A stretch of DNA of 64,000 nt from Variovorax paradoxus NBRC 15149 (GTDB lineage Bacteria > Pseudomonadota > Gammaproteobacteria > Burkholderiales > Burkholderiaceae_C): assembly GCF_001591365.1 (NCBI RefSeq), contig NZ_BCUT01000002.1, forward strand, positions 682,001-746,000, in the 5' to 3' direction. How positions within the stretch are numbered: the first letter of the stretch is position 1; every line of letters starts with the position of its first letter. Made by a program: the position numbers and the translations under genes. Shown here in pieces: positions 41,425-52,110 of the stretch. Below the pieces are notes generated by a model. It was not told the origin of the DNA and did no database searches. It worked only from the letters and a program-made list of their open reading frames with translations.

Positions 41425-42351
41425 TTAGTCCAGCGGCTCGAACCCCGGCGCCTGCTCCATTTCTGAAGGCTTGTAGATCTTGTGCTGCGCCGCGGTGCCG
41501 ATGGCATCGGCAACCACCAGCAGCCGCCAGAGCGGCTCGCGCGCCGAGCTTGCGCGTTCTTCGTCCGTGAGCCGGAAACCGGGCACTCCGGTGGACGTGC
41601 CCTTCACCACCACCCTGAGAAGCTTGGCGCCCTTCGCGTTCGACACTTCGAGGTCGTAGCCGAGCTTCTGGCTTGTGACGTCCTCGGCGTTGTAGCCGTA
41701 GCCCTTGAAGTGGCGCATCACGTAGTCCATGGCGGCGGCCTGGACCTCCTCCCGCGAGGCCGACCGCTCGGCAGCCGCCGCGCCCGCATCGGCGGCCGCA
41801 GCGACCGGCACGCTGCCCCGCGCCTTGGCCGCCTGTATCTCCGCTTCGCCGGGCACCCAGCCGCGCGCACCGCGCACCAGGATCGCGAGCTGCTGGTCGG
41901 AATCCCAGCTTGCAACATGCCATTCGGCGTCGTCGCGCACGCGCGTGGAAACCTTCGCGCTCTTGTTGCTCTCGAGCTCGGCAATGGCGACGCGGTTGGT
42001 CTGCAGCACGGCACGGAAGCCCTGGCCCGCATCGACGGTGCGCTTGAGCAGCGCACGGCGGTCCTTGGCGCGCTGGATCTGCTGGGGGCTGCGCACGCCG
42101 CCGCCGACGCGGTGCTGCGTGTCGAGCGACTCGAGGCAGAACCAGTGTCCGCCGGCGCCGATGTTCACGAATTCGGCCCAGATGGTGGCAATGACGTTGT
42201 CGCCCGTTGCAAGCCAGGCGTGGTCGAACGGCTTTTCCCGCGCATCGAAGACGCCCATCTTCGCAACGATCTCGACCGGCGTGAGCCGCGGTCCGGAAAG
42301 CCGCATCTCATCGATGACGGCGAGCACTTTGGGGTCGACTTCCTTGTCCAT
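41425..42351 (-). CDS. DUF3883-domain protein
   Basis: 308 aa. The C-terminal part (about 200-290: AMDYVMRHFKGYGYNAEDVT, GYDLEVSNAKGAKLLRVVVK, a V-K-G-T segment) matches DUF3883, a nuclease-like fold related to restriction endonuclease cores, with the D...E-V-K type triad (DLEV ... VVVKG). The N-terminal half (WAEFVNIGAGGHWFCLESL, QQIQRAKDRRALLKRTVDA) is unrecognised. DUF3883 proteins are often found in defence or DNA-repair loci. Flanking genes here are a membrane channel and a broken MFS gene, so the context does not help. Confidence 0.7.
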   Translation of the reverse strand: MDKEVDPKVLAVIDEMRLSGPRLTPVEIVAKMGVFDAREKPFDHAWLATGDNVIATIWAEFVNIGAGGHWFCLESLDTQHRVGGGVRSPQQIQRAKDRRALLKRTVDAGQGFRAVLQTNRVAIAELESNKSAKVSTRVRDDAEWHVASWDSDQQLAILVRGARGWVPGEAEIQAAKARGSVPVAAAADAGAAAAERSASREEVQAAAMDYVMRHFKGYGYNAEDVTSQKLGYDLEVSNAKGAKLLRVVVKGTSTGVPGFRLTDEERASSAREPLWRLLVVADAIGTAAQHKIYKPSEMEQAPGFEPLD

Positions 42352-42428
42352 TCAGCGGGGTCTCTGGCGAGTTGGGGGGTGGGAGTATGCCGCATCCGGC
42401 GCGGGCCGGTGCCGCGGCATCGGCCCGT

Positions 42429-43522
42429 TCAGCGGCCATCCGTTCGTTTCGAAGCGATGACGCCGTCCGGCACCAGCACGAGCAGCGCACCCGCGCCGAC
42501 GACCGCGAAGACGGCGCCATAGAGAAAGACCGCGGCGTGGCCCACATGGTCCCAGAGCAGCCCGGCGACGATGCTGGCCGCCAGTTCGAGGAGGCCCACG
42601 GTGGTGCTGTACCAGCCGATGCCGCTGGCACGCAGCCGCTCGGGCACGAAGTCGGAGGCAAACGCCTTGCCGACCGAGCGGAACATGCCCTGGTAGAGCC
42701 CGTAGAAGACGAACAGCAGCGCAATCAGCTGGATGCCGCCGGCGCAAAGCCGATGTAGGCCGCGCGGAAGATCCCGAACGACAGCAGCAGTACGCCTTTG
42801 CGTCCGAAGCGGTCCGACAGGAAGCCGGCCGGATAAGAGACCAGCGCCGCCACCAGATTGAAGCCCGCATAGATCAGCGTGGTGGTCACGAGCGAGGCGC
42901 CGATCTCCTGGGTCCGCAGGATCAGGAACGCGTTGCTCGAATTGCCGAGGCCGAACAGCGCCGTCGCCAGCAGATAGGCCCAGTAGGCCTTGGGAAACTG
43001 CTGCGGCCCGATGTCGATCCGGGCCTTGGCCGCAACCGCCGCTGCCGGACGCTCGCCCACCAGCAGCGCCATCAGGAAGGCAAGCAGGCCCGGCACGAAT
43101 GCGATGTAGAAGATCCAGCGGATCTCGACCGCCAGCGCACCCATCAGCAGCACCGCGAGCAGCGGCCCGAGGAAAGCCCCCAGGTTGTCGCCGAAGCCTT
43201 CGAGCCCGAAGGCCTTACCGCGGTGCGCCTCGGAAAAGGAGGACGCGAGCAGCGCGTCGCGCGGCGCCGAGCGAAAGCCCGCGCCGATCCGGTCGAGGAA
43301 CCGCGCGCCCAGCACCGTCGGCCAGCCCGCCGCGAGGCCGATCACCGGCTTGGCGAGCGCCGCCAGCAGATAGCCGGCGAGCGCGATCGGCTTGCGGCAC
43401 TGCCGCCTGTCCGACAGCCAGCCGGAGAAACCCTGGACGATGTTCTGCGCCGCCTGCGCAATGCCGTCGACGAGCCCGACGATCGGACAGGCGCGAGCTA
43501 CGGCATGCGGCTTGAAAATCAT
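42429..43522 (-). pseudogene. MFS transporter remnant, 5'-truncated and frameshifted
   Basis: The frame from 43522 reads FSGWLSDRRQCRKPIALAGYL (MFS loop 2-3) to FGIFRAAYIGFAPAASS and stops at 42725. Shifting one base at about 42745 restores GGIQLIALLFVFYGLYQG, which continues into the frame ending at 42429 (ASDFVPERLRASGIGWYSTT). So one base is missing. In addition the first membrane helix is absent: similarity starts at GLVDGIAQAAQNIVQ, the second helix of relatives, after an unrelated 14-residue leader (MIFKPHAVARACPI). The 5' end abuts the VapBC promoter, so insertion of that module may have removed it. A sequencing error could explain the shift but not the truncation. Confidence 0.85.
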
Positions 43523-43546
43523 CTATTTCGATGCTAAAATGCATCG
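43512..43546 (+). promoter_or_regulatory. vapBC promoter with palindromic operator over the -10
   Basis: TTGAAA (43512-43517), a 17-nt spacer and TAAAAT (43535-43540) make a good sigma-70 promoter with an extended -10 (TGcTAAAAT). The -10 is the exact centre of a perfect palindrome, CGATGC-taaaat-GCATCG (43529-43546). A VapB-VapC complex bound there would block polymerase, the standard autoregulation of type II modules. Confidence 0.75.
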
Positions 43547-43568
43547 CTTTTGATGACGTAATTTTGCC

Positions 43569-43772
43569 ATGAGAACTACTGTCACCATTGAAGACGCTCT
43601 CTACGAGGAAGCGCTCGCAGTTGCGGATCCCAGCATGGACAAATCGGACCTCTTCAGGGAAGCGATCAAGACCTTCGTGAGGGTGCAAGCGGCCAAGCGA
43701 CTTGCAGCCCTCGGGGGGCGTGCGCCCAAGATGCCCGATGTGCCCCGCCGTCGCGGAGGCATGAATTCGTGA
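43569..43772 (+). CDS. vapB: VapB-type antitoxin (DUF2191)
   Basis: 67 aa. MRTTVTIEDALYEEALAVAD is the ribbon-helix-helix DNA-binding N-terminus of the DUF2191 VapB family, and LAALGGRAPKMPDVPRRR is its C-terminal toxin-binding tail. It neutralises the PIN-domain RNase encoded next and represses its own promoter. The last codons overlap the vapC GTG start (GTGA). No SD is seen before the ATG. The module lies between a broken MFS gene and iorAB, suggesting recent acquisition. Confidence 0.9.
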   Translation: MRTTVTIEDALYEEALAVADPSMDKSDLFREAIKTFVRVQAAKRLAALGGRAPKMPDVPRRRGGMNS

Positions 43773-44149
43773 AACCTGTCCTGGTCGACACCTCGGTCTG
43801 GGTTGACCACTTTCGCGCCCGCAATGTCGCCTTAGAGCAATTGCTCGAACTGGATAGGGTTTTGATGCATCCTATGGTTCTGGGAGAGCTTGCGTGCGGC
43901 ACCCCGCCGTCGCGCAAGCAGACGCTCGGCCATCTCCAGCACCTGCGACAGATGCAGCAGGCGAACTTGCGGGAGGTGCTCGTCCTGATTGAGACGGAAC
44001 GCCTGTTTGGAGTGGGGTGCGGGCTTATCGACCTGACTCTGCTGGCATCCACGCTCATGACACCAGGGGCGGAGTTGTGGACCTTGGACAGGCGCTTGGG
44101 CGACTTGGCACACCGATTTGCAGTGGTCCACCGCCCGGTCGGGCATTGA
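43769..44149 (+). CDS. vapC: VapC-type PIN-domain ribonuclease toxin
   Basis: 126 aa. PIN acidic residues are present: Asp in VLVDTSVWVDHFR (two Asp), Glu in MVLGELACGTPP, and Asp/Asp in IDLTLLAS and LWTLDRRLGDLA. VapC cleaves tRNA or rRNA when VapB is lost. The start is GTG at 43769, overlapping the vapB stop by 4 nt, so the pair is translationally coupled with antitoxin first. The length is normal and nothing looks broken, so the module should be active. Confidence 0.92.
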   Translation: MKPVLVDTSVWVDHFRARNVALEQLLELDRVLMHPMVLGELACGTPPSRKQTLGHLQHLRQMQQANLREVLVLIETERLFGVGCGLIDLTLLASTLMTPGAELWTLDRRLGDLAHRFAVVHRPVGH

Positions 44150-44306
44150 GCCTACGCTCGCACATGTCGCCTTTTGCCATCGGCAGCAGGATGCGCCGAA
44201 CGTTGGCGCAGCCGCGCGCCGGCGGAGCCTCGCCGCTGCCGACAAACCGCCCTTGTTGTCCAGCCCAACCAAGCCAGCCGCGGCGCGCCCTGCGCTCGAC
44301 CCGCGG

Positions 44307-47300
44307 TCACTGCGACACGACCGCGATCCCTCTGAACTGCCCCGGCTTCGTCTTCTTCTCCGGCCGGGGATAGCGCTGCGGCGCGAAGCGGTGCAGCAGC
44401 TCCGCCTCGCGCTCGGTGGCGAGCGCAAGGTTGGCCAGCTTCACATGACCGAAGCCGCGAATCGAGAGCGGCAGCGCCGCGATCTGCGCGGCGAGCTGCT
44501 GGTTCGCCGGTGAAAGCTCGGCGACCAGCTGATCGAGCCGATGATCGAACTGGATGATCATCGCGCGCTCCGTCCGGCGCTCCTGCGTGTAGCCAAACGG
44601 GTCGAGGCCCGTGCCGCGCAGCCGCTTGCCGTGAGCCAGCCATTTCATTGCCGGCAGGATCCACGCGCCGAGGCGGATCTTGGGGGGCGCCTGGCCGTGC
44701 GCCGGACGCGAAAGCAGCGGCGGCGCCATGTGGAACTCGAGCTTCAGGTCGCCTTCGAACTGGTCCTTGAGCTTCTGCATGAACGCGCCGTCGGTGTAGA
44801 GGCGCGCGACCTCATACTCATCCTTGTAGCTCATGAGCTTCAACAAGCTGCGCGCCGCGTTGTGCGTGAAAGGCAGGCGCGCATCGCCGCCCGGCAGCGC
44901 GGACTCGGCCGCCTGCAGCGCGCGGATGCGCTTGTCGAAGCGCTCGGCCCACGCGGCGTTCTGGTAGCCGGTGAGATGGCGGCGCGCATCGGCGAGCAGC
45001 ACATCCAGCGGGCGCGCGTCGGTTTGCTGCGCCTGCGCTTGCAGGGGCGCAGCACGCAACTGGTCGAGCGCAGCGGGGTCGCCCGCCGCGAGCCGCCCCA
45101 GCGAGAACGCCGACTGGTTGGCCGCCACGGCCACGCCGTTGAGTTCGATCGCATGCATGAGCGCCTCCAGGCTCAGTGGCACCAGGCCGCGCTGCCACGC
45201 ATAGCCGGTCGCGACGATGTTCGCAGCCAGCGTGTCGCCGAGAAACTCCTCGGCCAGGCTCTGCGCATCGAAGGTCTCGACCTGCTCCTCGCCCGCGACG
45301 AAGCGCATCTTCTCCAGCAGCAGATCGACATGCAGGTCGGCATCGGGGTTGCGCAGCGACTCGGCCACCGGGATCTCGTGGATGTTGGCGAGCACGCGCG
45401 TGCGCCCATGCCGCACGGTCTGCAGCGCGTCGGGCGACGCACCCACCACCACGTCGCACGCGAGGATCGCGTCGGCCTGCTGTGTGTCGATGCGCACCTG
45501 GTTCAGCCGCTCGGGCGTGTCGGCCAGACGCACGAAGCTCAGCACCGAGCCGCCTTTCTGCGCGAAGCCCATGAAGTCGAGCACGCTGGCCGACTTGCCC
45601 TCCAGGTGCGCGGCCATCGCGATGACCGCGCCCACCGTCACCACGCCAGTGCCGCCCACGCCGGTCACGAGCAGGTCGTAGGGGCCGGTCCATGCGTGCG
45701 GCGCGGGGTGCGCGAGCGCGCCCACGCGGTGCAGGAAGGCATCGCGCCCGACCGCCAGCGCCCCGCTCTTGCGCCGCAGCTTGCCGCCGGTGACGCCCAC
45801 GAAGCTCGGGCAGAAGCCCTTGGCGCAGGAATAGTCCTTGTTGCAGCTGGTCTGGTCGATCTTGCGCTTGCGGCCCATCGGGGTTTCGTGCGGGAGCACG
45901 GCCACGCAGTTGCTCTGCACAGTGCAGTCGCCGCAGCCTTCACACACGGCCTCGTTGATGTAGAGGCGCTTGGGCGGGTCGCCCAGCTCGCCCTTCTTGC
46001 GACGGCGGCGCTTCTCAGCGGCGCAGGTCTGTTCGTAGATCAGCACGGTCACGCCGGTCATTTCGCGCAGGCGGCGCTGCACCTCGTCGAGCGCGGCGCG
46101 GTCATGGAATTCGGTGCCGTGCGGAAAGCGGCTCCTGATGGCGTCGTACTTGCCGATGGCATCGCTCACGACCACTACCTTGGTGACGCCTTCCGACTCC
46201 ACCTGCCGCGCGATCGCGTCCACGCTGATGACCCCGTCGACCGGCTGGCCGCCGGTCATCGCGACCGCGTCGTTGAACAGGATCTTGTAGGTGAGCGTGG
46301 CCTTCGCCGCGACGGCCTGGCGGATCGCCAGGTAGCCCGAGTGGTAGTAGGTGCCATCGCCGAGGTTCTGGAACACATGCGCGGTCTTCGTGAACATCGC
46401 GTGCGAGATCCAGTCGACGCCCTCGCCGCCCATCTGGATGAGGCCGGCCGTGCTGCGGTCCATCCAGTTGGCCATGAAATGGCAGCCGATGCCCGCGCGC
46501 GCCGTCGATCCCTCTGGCACCTTGGTACTGGTGTTGTGCGGGCAGCCGGCACAGAAGTACGGCAGGCGCTTGACCGCATCGCTCGCATTGCCCAGCAGCT
46601 CGGGCGGCGTGAAGTCGCGCACATGCTGCAGATGGTCGCCCAGGTCGAGGTTGTCGGGAAAGTGCACGGCCAGCCAGTGCGCGACCAGTTCGATGAGACG
46701 CGAAGGGCGCAGCTCGCCGAGCGCGGACACGAGTGGTCGGCCTTCGCGGTCCTGCTTGCCGACGAGCACCGGGCGCGCGTCGGCGGGGGCGTTGTAGAGG
46801 ATGTCGCGCAGCTGCGTCTCGACCACCGCCCCCTTCTCTTCCACCACGAGGATCTCGTCGAGCCCGCGCGCGAAGTCCTTGATGCGCGTCTGCTCGACCG
46901 GAAAGCTCAGCCCCACCTTGTAGAGCCGCACACCGGCGCGCGCGAGCTGCGCGGGCGAGAGTTCCAGGCGCCGCAGCACCTCCATCAGGTCGTGGTGCGC
47001 CTTGCCGCAGGTGACGATGCCCACCCGGGCGTGCGGGCTCAAGATGATGTGGCGGTCGATGCTGTTGCGCCGCGCGAACGCGGCCACGGCCGCGAGCTTG
47101 TCCTCCAGCCGCGACTCGATGCGCAGCGACGGCAGATCGGGCCAGCGGTAGTGCAGGCCGTCCGCTGGCGGGCGGTGACCGGTGGCGGCGCGCACGACAT
47201 CAGCGTCCTCCCAGGCAGACACGCGCGCGTTCACCGCATCGACATCCACCGTGCCGGCGCTCTCGACGATCTCGGACAACGCCGCCATGCCGACCCACGC

Positions 47301-47909
47301 GCCCGAATAGCGCGACAGCTCGTAGCCATACAGGCCGAACTCCAGGTACTCGGCCACGCTCGCGGGCTGCATCACGGGCATGCGCCATGCCATGAAGGCG
47401 TGGTCGCTCTGATGCGGCATCGACGACGACACGCAGCCGTGGTCGTCGCCCGCCACCACCAGTACGCCGCCGTGCGGCGACGAGCCGTAGGCATTGCCGT
47501 GCTTGAGTGCGTCGCCCGCGCGGTCCACGCCCGGCCCCTTGCCGTACCACATTGCATAGACGCCGTCGACGGTGCGCTCGGGGTCGGACTCCACACGCTG
47601 CGTGCCGAGCACCTGCGTGGCCGCAAGCTCCTCGTTCACCGCGGGCACGAAGCGGATGCCGGCCTCCTTGAAGCGGTCGCCGGCCTTCCAGATGGCCTGG
47701 TCGACCATGCCCAGCGGCGAGCCGCGGTAGCCGCTCACGAAGCCCTGCGTGTGCAGGCCGCGTGCCGCGTCGCGCCGCTTCTGCATTGCCAGGATTCGGA
47801 TCAGCGCCTGCGTGCCGGTGATGAAGACGGCGCCGGCATCGGCCCAGAGGTTGTCGGACAGCTGGTAGCCGGGTCGCTGGAGTGCGGTCGTCTTGTGGGG
47901 GGCGTTCAT
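44307..47909 (-). CDS. indolepyruvate ferredoxin oxidoreductase family protein (fused IorA-IorB)
   Basis: 1200 aa. The N-terminal part contains the pyrimidine-binding domain (VSGYRGSPLGMVDQAIW) and TPP-binding domain (GGEGVDWISHAMFT, FQNLGDGTYYHSG); a ferredoxin-type cluster motif CEGCGDCTVQSNC and CNKDYSCAKGFCPSF follow, then the gamma domain (LLVTGVGGTGVVTVGAVIAM). It oxidatively decarboxylates arylpyruvates (from Phe, Tyr, Trp) to aryl-acyl-CoA. The ATG at 47909 is preferred over the first Met at 47936 because similarity begins at NAPHKTTALQ. The divergent Lrp/AsnC gene is its likely regulator. The very long open frame on the opposite strand is a composition artefact. Confidence 0.95.
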   Translation of the reverse strand: MNAPHKTTALQRPGYQLSDNLWADAGAVFITGTQALIRILAMQKRRDAARGLHTQGFVSGYRGSPLGMVDQAIWKAGDRFKEAGIRFVPAVNEELAATQVLGTQRVESDPERTVDGVYAMWYGKGPGVDRAGDALKHGNAYGSSPHGGVLVVAGDDHGCVSSSMPHQSDHAFMAWRMPVMQPASVAEYLEFGLYGYELSRYSGAWVGMAALSEIVESAGTVDVDAVNARVSAWEDADVVRAATGHRPPADGLHYRWPDLPSLRIESRLEDKLAAVAAFARRNSIDRHIILSPHARVGIVTCGKAHHDLMEVLRRLELSPAQLARAGVRLYKVGLSFPVEQTRIKDFARGLDEILVVEEKGAVVETQLRDILYNAPADARPVLVGKQDREGRPLVSALGELRPSRLIELVAHWLAVHFPDNLDLGDHLQHVRDFTPPELLGNASDAVKRLPYFCAGCPHNTSTKVPEGSTARAGIGCHFMANWMDRSTAGLIQMGGEGVDWISHAMFTKTAHVFQNLGDGTYYHSGYLAIRQAVAAKATLTYKILFNDAVAMTGGQPVDGVISVDAIARQVESEGVTKVVVVSDAIGKYDAIRSRFPHGTEFHDRAALDEVQRRLREMTGVTVLIYEQTCAAEKRRRRKKGELGDPPKRLYINEAVCEGCGDCTVQSNCVAVLPHETPMGRKRKIDQTSCNKDYSCAKGFCPSFVGVTGGKLRRKSGALAVGRDAFLHRVGALAHPAPHAWTGPYDLLVTGVGGTGVVTVGAVIAMAAHLEGKSASVLDFMGFAQKGGSVLSFVRLADTPERLNQVRIDTQQADAILACDVVVGASPDALQTVRHGRTRVLANIHEIPVAESLRNPDADLHVDLLLEKMRFVAGEEQVETFDAQSLAEEFLGDTLAANIVATGYAWQRGLVPLSLEALMHAIELNGVAVAANQSAFSLGRLAAGDPAALDQLRAAPLQAQAQQTDARPLDVLLADARRHLTGYQNAAWAERFDKRIRALQAAESALPGGDARLPFTHNAARSLLKLMSYKDEYEVARLYTDGAFMQKLKDQFEGDLKLEFHMAPPLLSRPAHGQAPPKIRLGAWILPAMKWLAHGKRLRGTGLDPFGYTQERRTERAMIIQFDHRLDQLVAELSPANQQLAAQIAALPLSIRGFGHVKLANLALATEREAELLHRFAPQRYPRPEKKTKPGQFRGIAVVSQ

Positions 47910-47944
47910 GCCCGGAATTGTTCTGCCGCACCCCAAGTAAGTGT

Positions 47945-47981
47945 TTCTTCAATACACTCGCGCAGACCCTTGTTTGAAGAA
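47945..47981. promoter_or_regulatory. 8-bp inverted repeat in the iorAB/lrp gap, probable Lrp-type site
   Basis: TTCTTCAA (47945-47952) and TTGAAGAA (47974-47981) are perfect inverted copies with a 21-nt spacer, in the 92-bp gap between the divergent ferredoxin oxidoreductase and Lrp/AsnC genes. The centre-to-centre distance is 29 bp, about three turns, suitable for two dimers of an Lrp octamer. Confidence 0.6.
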
Positions 47982-48001
47982 GAATCCTCTCGAAAACTGC
48001 A

Positions 48002-48520
48002 ATGAACGTTGATCCTGTTTCTCTTGACGAGCATTGCCTCAAGATCCTTGCTGCGCTCCAGCACGACGGACGGCAAACCGTGCAGCAGATTTCCGAGGCC
48101 GTCGGGCTCTCGCCCACGCCCTGCTGGAAACGCATCAAGGAAATGGAGGCCGCCGGCGTGATCCGCGGCTACACCACGCGTGTCGACCCCGAACTGGTGG
48201 GCCTGCACGTCTCGGCAGTGGCCGAGGTGAACCTCGACCGCCACAGCGAGGCGATGGTGCAGCGCTTCGAGGAGGTGGTGGCCGCGAGCCCGCAGATCAT
48301 CCGATGCGTGTCGGCCACCGGCCCCGCGGACTACATCCTCCACGTGACCGTGCCGGACATGAAGCACTACGAGCGCTTCCTGCACGAGGTGCTCTTCAGC
48401 CTGCCGGGCGTGACGCACGTGCGCTCGAGCATCGTGCTGCGCGAGATCAAGTCGGAGGTGGCGCTGCCGCTGGGCCACCTGCTCGGCCCGAAGGCCGGAC
48501 CTGGGGCTTCGCGGCGCTAG
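48002..48520 (+). CDS. Lrp/AsnC-family transcriptional regulator
   Basis: 172 aa. HTH: LDEHCLKILAALQHDGRQTV and ISEAVGLSPTPCWKRIKEME; the RAM ligand domain follows (VSAVAEVNLDRHSEAMVQRF, IIRCVSATGPADYILHVTVP). These regulators sense amino acids. It diverges from the aryl-pyruvate oxidoreductase gene, so aromatic amino acids are likely ligands. The C-terminal GHLLGPKAGPGASRR is a short tail beyond the normal fold. A GC hairpin at 48541 may end its transcript. Confidence 0.92.
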   Translation: MNVDPVSLDEHCLKILAALQHDGRQTVQQISEAVGLSPTPCWKRIKEMEAAGVIRGYTTRVDPELVGLHVSAVAEVNLDRHSEAMVQRFEEVVAASPQIIRCVSATGPADYILHVTVPDMKHYERFLHEVLFSLPGVTHVRSSIVLREIKSEVALPLGHLLGPKAGPGASRR

Positions 48521-48540
48521 GAGGCATGCTCGGCCAGCAA

Positions 48541-48558
48541 GCGCAACGACTGTTGCGC
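48541..48558. terminator. hairpin GCGCAAC-gact-GTTGCGC after the Lrp-type gene
   Basis: A perfect 7-bp stem with a GACT loop begins 20 bp after the lrp-type stop. It is directly followed by a second short palindrome, GCCCAT-c-ATGGGC, then TTT (about 48563-48578). Either could terminate transcription. The GCGCAA arm is shared with the palindrome at 48785. Confidence 0.45.
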
Positions 48559-48784
48559 ATCGGCCCATCATGGGCTTTGGCGGCGGAGCATCTGAACTCG
48601 CGCCTGCACAAGACCGCCAGTCGCCCACCCGGCCCGCGCATACCTACAGCGTCGGCGCCCAAGCTGCAGGGCCCCTGACGCTCGCCCGCCTCAGAAGGCC
48701 CGCGCACGGACCGGAACATCCCAGAAAAGCGCACGACCCGCACATGCAGGCGGTGAACGCGCTGCTTGCACAGGCGCTGTCGGC

Positions 48785-48808
48785 CTGCGCAACTAGCACA
48801 TTGCGCAG
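48785..48808. promoter_or_regulatory. perfect 8-bp inverted repeat upstream of pabAB
   Basis: CTGCGCAA-ctagcaca-TTGCGCAG is perfect over 8 bp per arm, with an 8-nt spacer, centred 74 bp before the pabAB ATG. The outer CTG...CAG ends recall lux boxes, but those are about 20 bp long and this one is 24. It may be an operator for LuxR or for another regulator. Confidence 0.5.
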
Positions 48809-48869
48809 TGGCGACGACCGTTCGATTCTTCAACGATGCACAGTCCCGCTTTCGGCCGAGGAGCCTTCC

Positions 48870-51060
<2,191 letters not shown>

Positions 51061-51068
<8 letters not shown>

Positions 51069-51924
51069 CGCACAGGCCCACCGCCGCGGAATCCTGCTCA
51101 TGCTGGTGGCCATGGGCTGTTACGTGCTCAACGATGTCTTCGTGAAGCTGGCAGCACAGAGCCTCCCGCCCGGGCAGGTCCTGGCCGTGCGCGGCGCCTT
51201 CGCCACCTTCTTTGTCCTGGCCCTCGCCCGCGGGACACGCGCCGGCTGGCGCAGCGCACTGCAGCCGATCGTCGGCGTGCGATGCGGACTCGAGATCACG
51301 ACCGCCCTGAGCTCCGTCGTCGCCCTGTCGCTCGCGCCGCTCGCCACGGTCAGCACGCTCATGATGACCGCGCCGCTGATGATTGCCGCCACTGCGATGG
51401 CGCTGCGATGGGAGCCTTGGCATGGAGGCCGGCTGCTGGCCACCGCGGCGGGATTCGCCGGCGTCCTGCTGGTGATCCAGCCGTCTGCGCGGTCCGAGGT
51501 CCCTGCAGCCGGGCTCGCCTGCGCCTTGTTGTGTGCCGCTTCGCTGGCCGCGCGCGACCTGGTGACGCGGCGCATTCCCGTCACGGTCCCATCGGCAGTC
51601 ATCGCCGTGGCGACCACGCTCGCCGTATGTCTGGCAGGCCTGCTGCTGGGTCTCGTGGAACGCTGGGCGCCGCTCACGCGCCACGAGCTCGGCATGCTCG
51701 CGGCGGCGGCGGGTTGCGCGGCACTGGGCAACTACGCGCTCATCGTGGCCTGCCGCGGCGTCGATCTCTCGGTCGTCACGCCCTTTCGCTACAGCCTGAT
51801 CCTCTGGGCGCTGCTGTTGGGATACGCGATCTGGGGCGACGTGCCGCGCCTCGAAGCCGCCGCCGGCGTGGTCCTGATCGTCGCGGCCGGTGCCTTCACC
51901 ATCCGGGCGGCGCGCCGTCCGTGA
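51061..51924 (+). CDS. DMT/EamA-family exporter
   Basis: 287 aa with ten hydrophobic helices in two EamA repeats (LLMLVAMGCYVLNDVFVKLA, TLMMTAPLMIAATAMALR, and later LGNYALIVACRGVDLSVVTP and SLILWALLLGYAIWGD). Its ATG lies inside the last codons of pabAB (8-bp overlap), so the two are made together; export of an aminodeoxychorismate- or p-aminobenzoate-derived compound is a reasonable inference. It is unrelated in detail to the His-tailed EamA protein at 3349. Confidence 0.88.
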
Positions 51925-52038
51925 GCGAACCGCCGGGACTCTCGCCTGCGGCGCGACGGCCCCCGACAACCGATCTGCCCCAAAACGGCAGTCTGCGAGG
52001 GCGATCGCCCCAGAAAACGAAGGCCCGGTCCGCCAGCC

Positions 52039-52054
52039 CTATTAACTTTGACAG
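52039..52054 (+). promoter_or_regulatory. lux-box-like palindrome upstream of luxI
   Basis: CTATTAA-CT-TTGACAG: the left arm matches the inverted right arm (CTGTCAA) at 5 of 7 positions. It overlaps TTGACA at 48-53, a possible -35, and lies 57 bp before the luxI start, a typical place for a LuxR-activated promoter. It is imperfect and assigned by eye. Confidence 0.45.
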
Positions 52055-52110
52055 TGTCCCCGGTGTGCGTCATCAGGCTGTAATGCGGCCTCATTCAGCG
52101 AGGTGACCTC

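Larger units (their letters stand above)
48521..48869. other. intergenic region upstream of pabAB, with no gene seen
   Basis: 349 bp between the lrp-type gene and the fused aminodeoxychorismate synthase. The open frames crossing it lack usable starts and family similarity. It holds the hairpin at 48541-48558 and the palindrome at 48785-48808; the region near 48860 supplies the CGAGGAG ribosome site for pabAB. Confidence 0.6.

Noticed and set aside
44541..48005. 1154-codon open frame on the plus strand
   Set aside because: It is antisense to the well-supported indolepyruvate ferredoxin oxidoreductase gene; His/Arg/Gly-rich composition and no family similarity show it is a by-product of high GC3.
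52051..52072. Alternative lux box GACAGTG...GTGTGCGTC before luxI
   Set aside because: Only the three outer bases of each arm match; the palindrome at 52039 is better.
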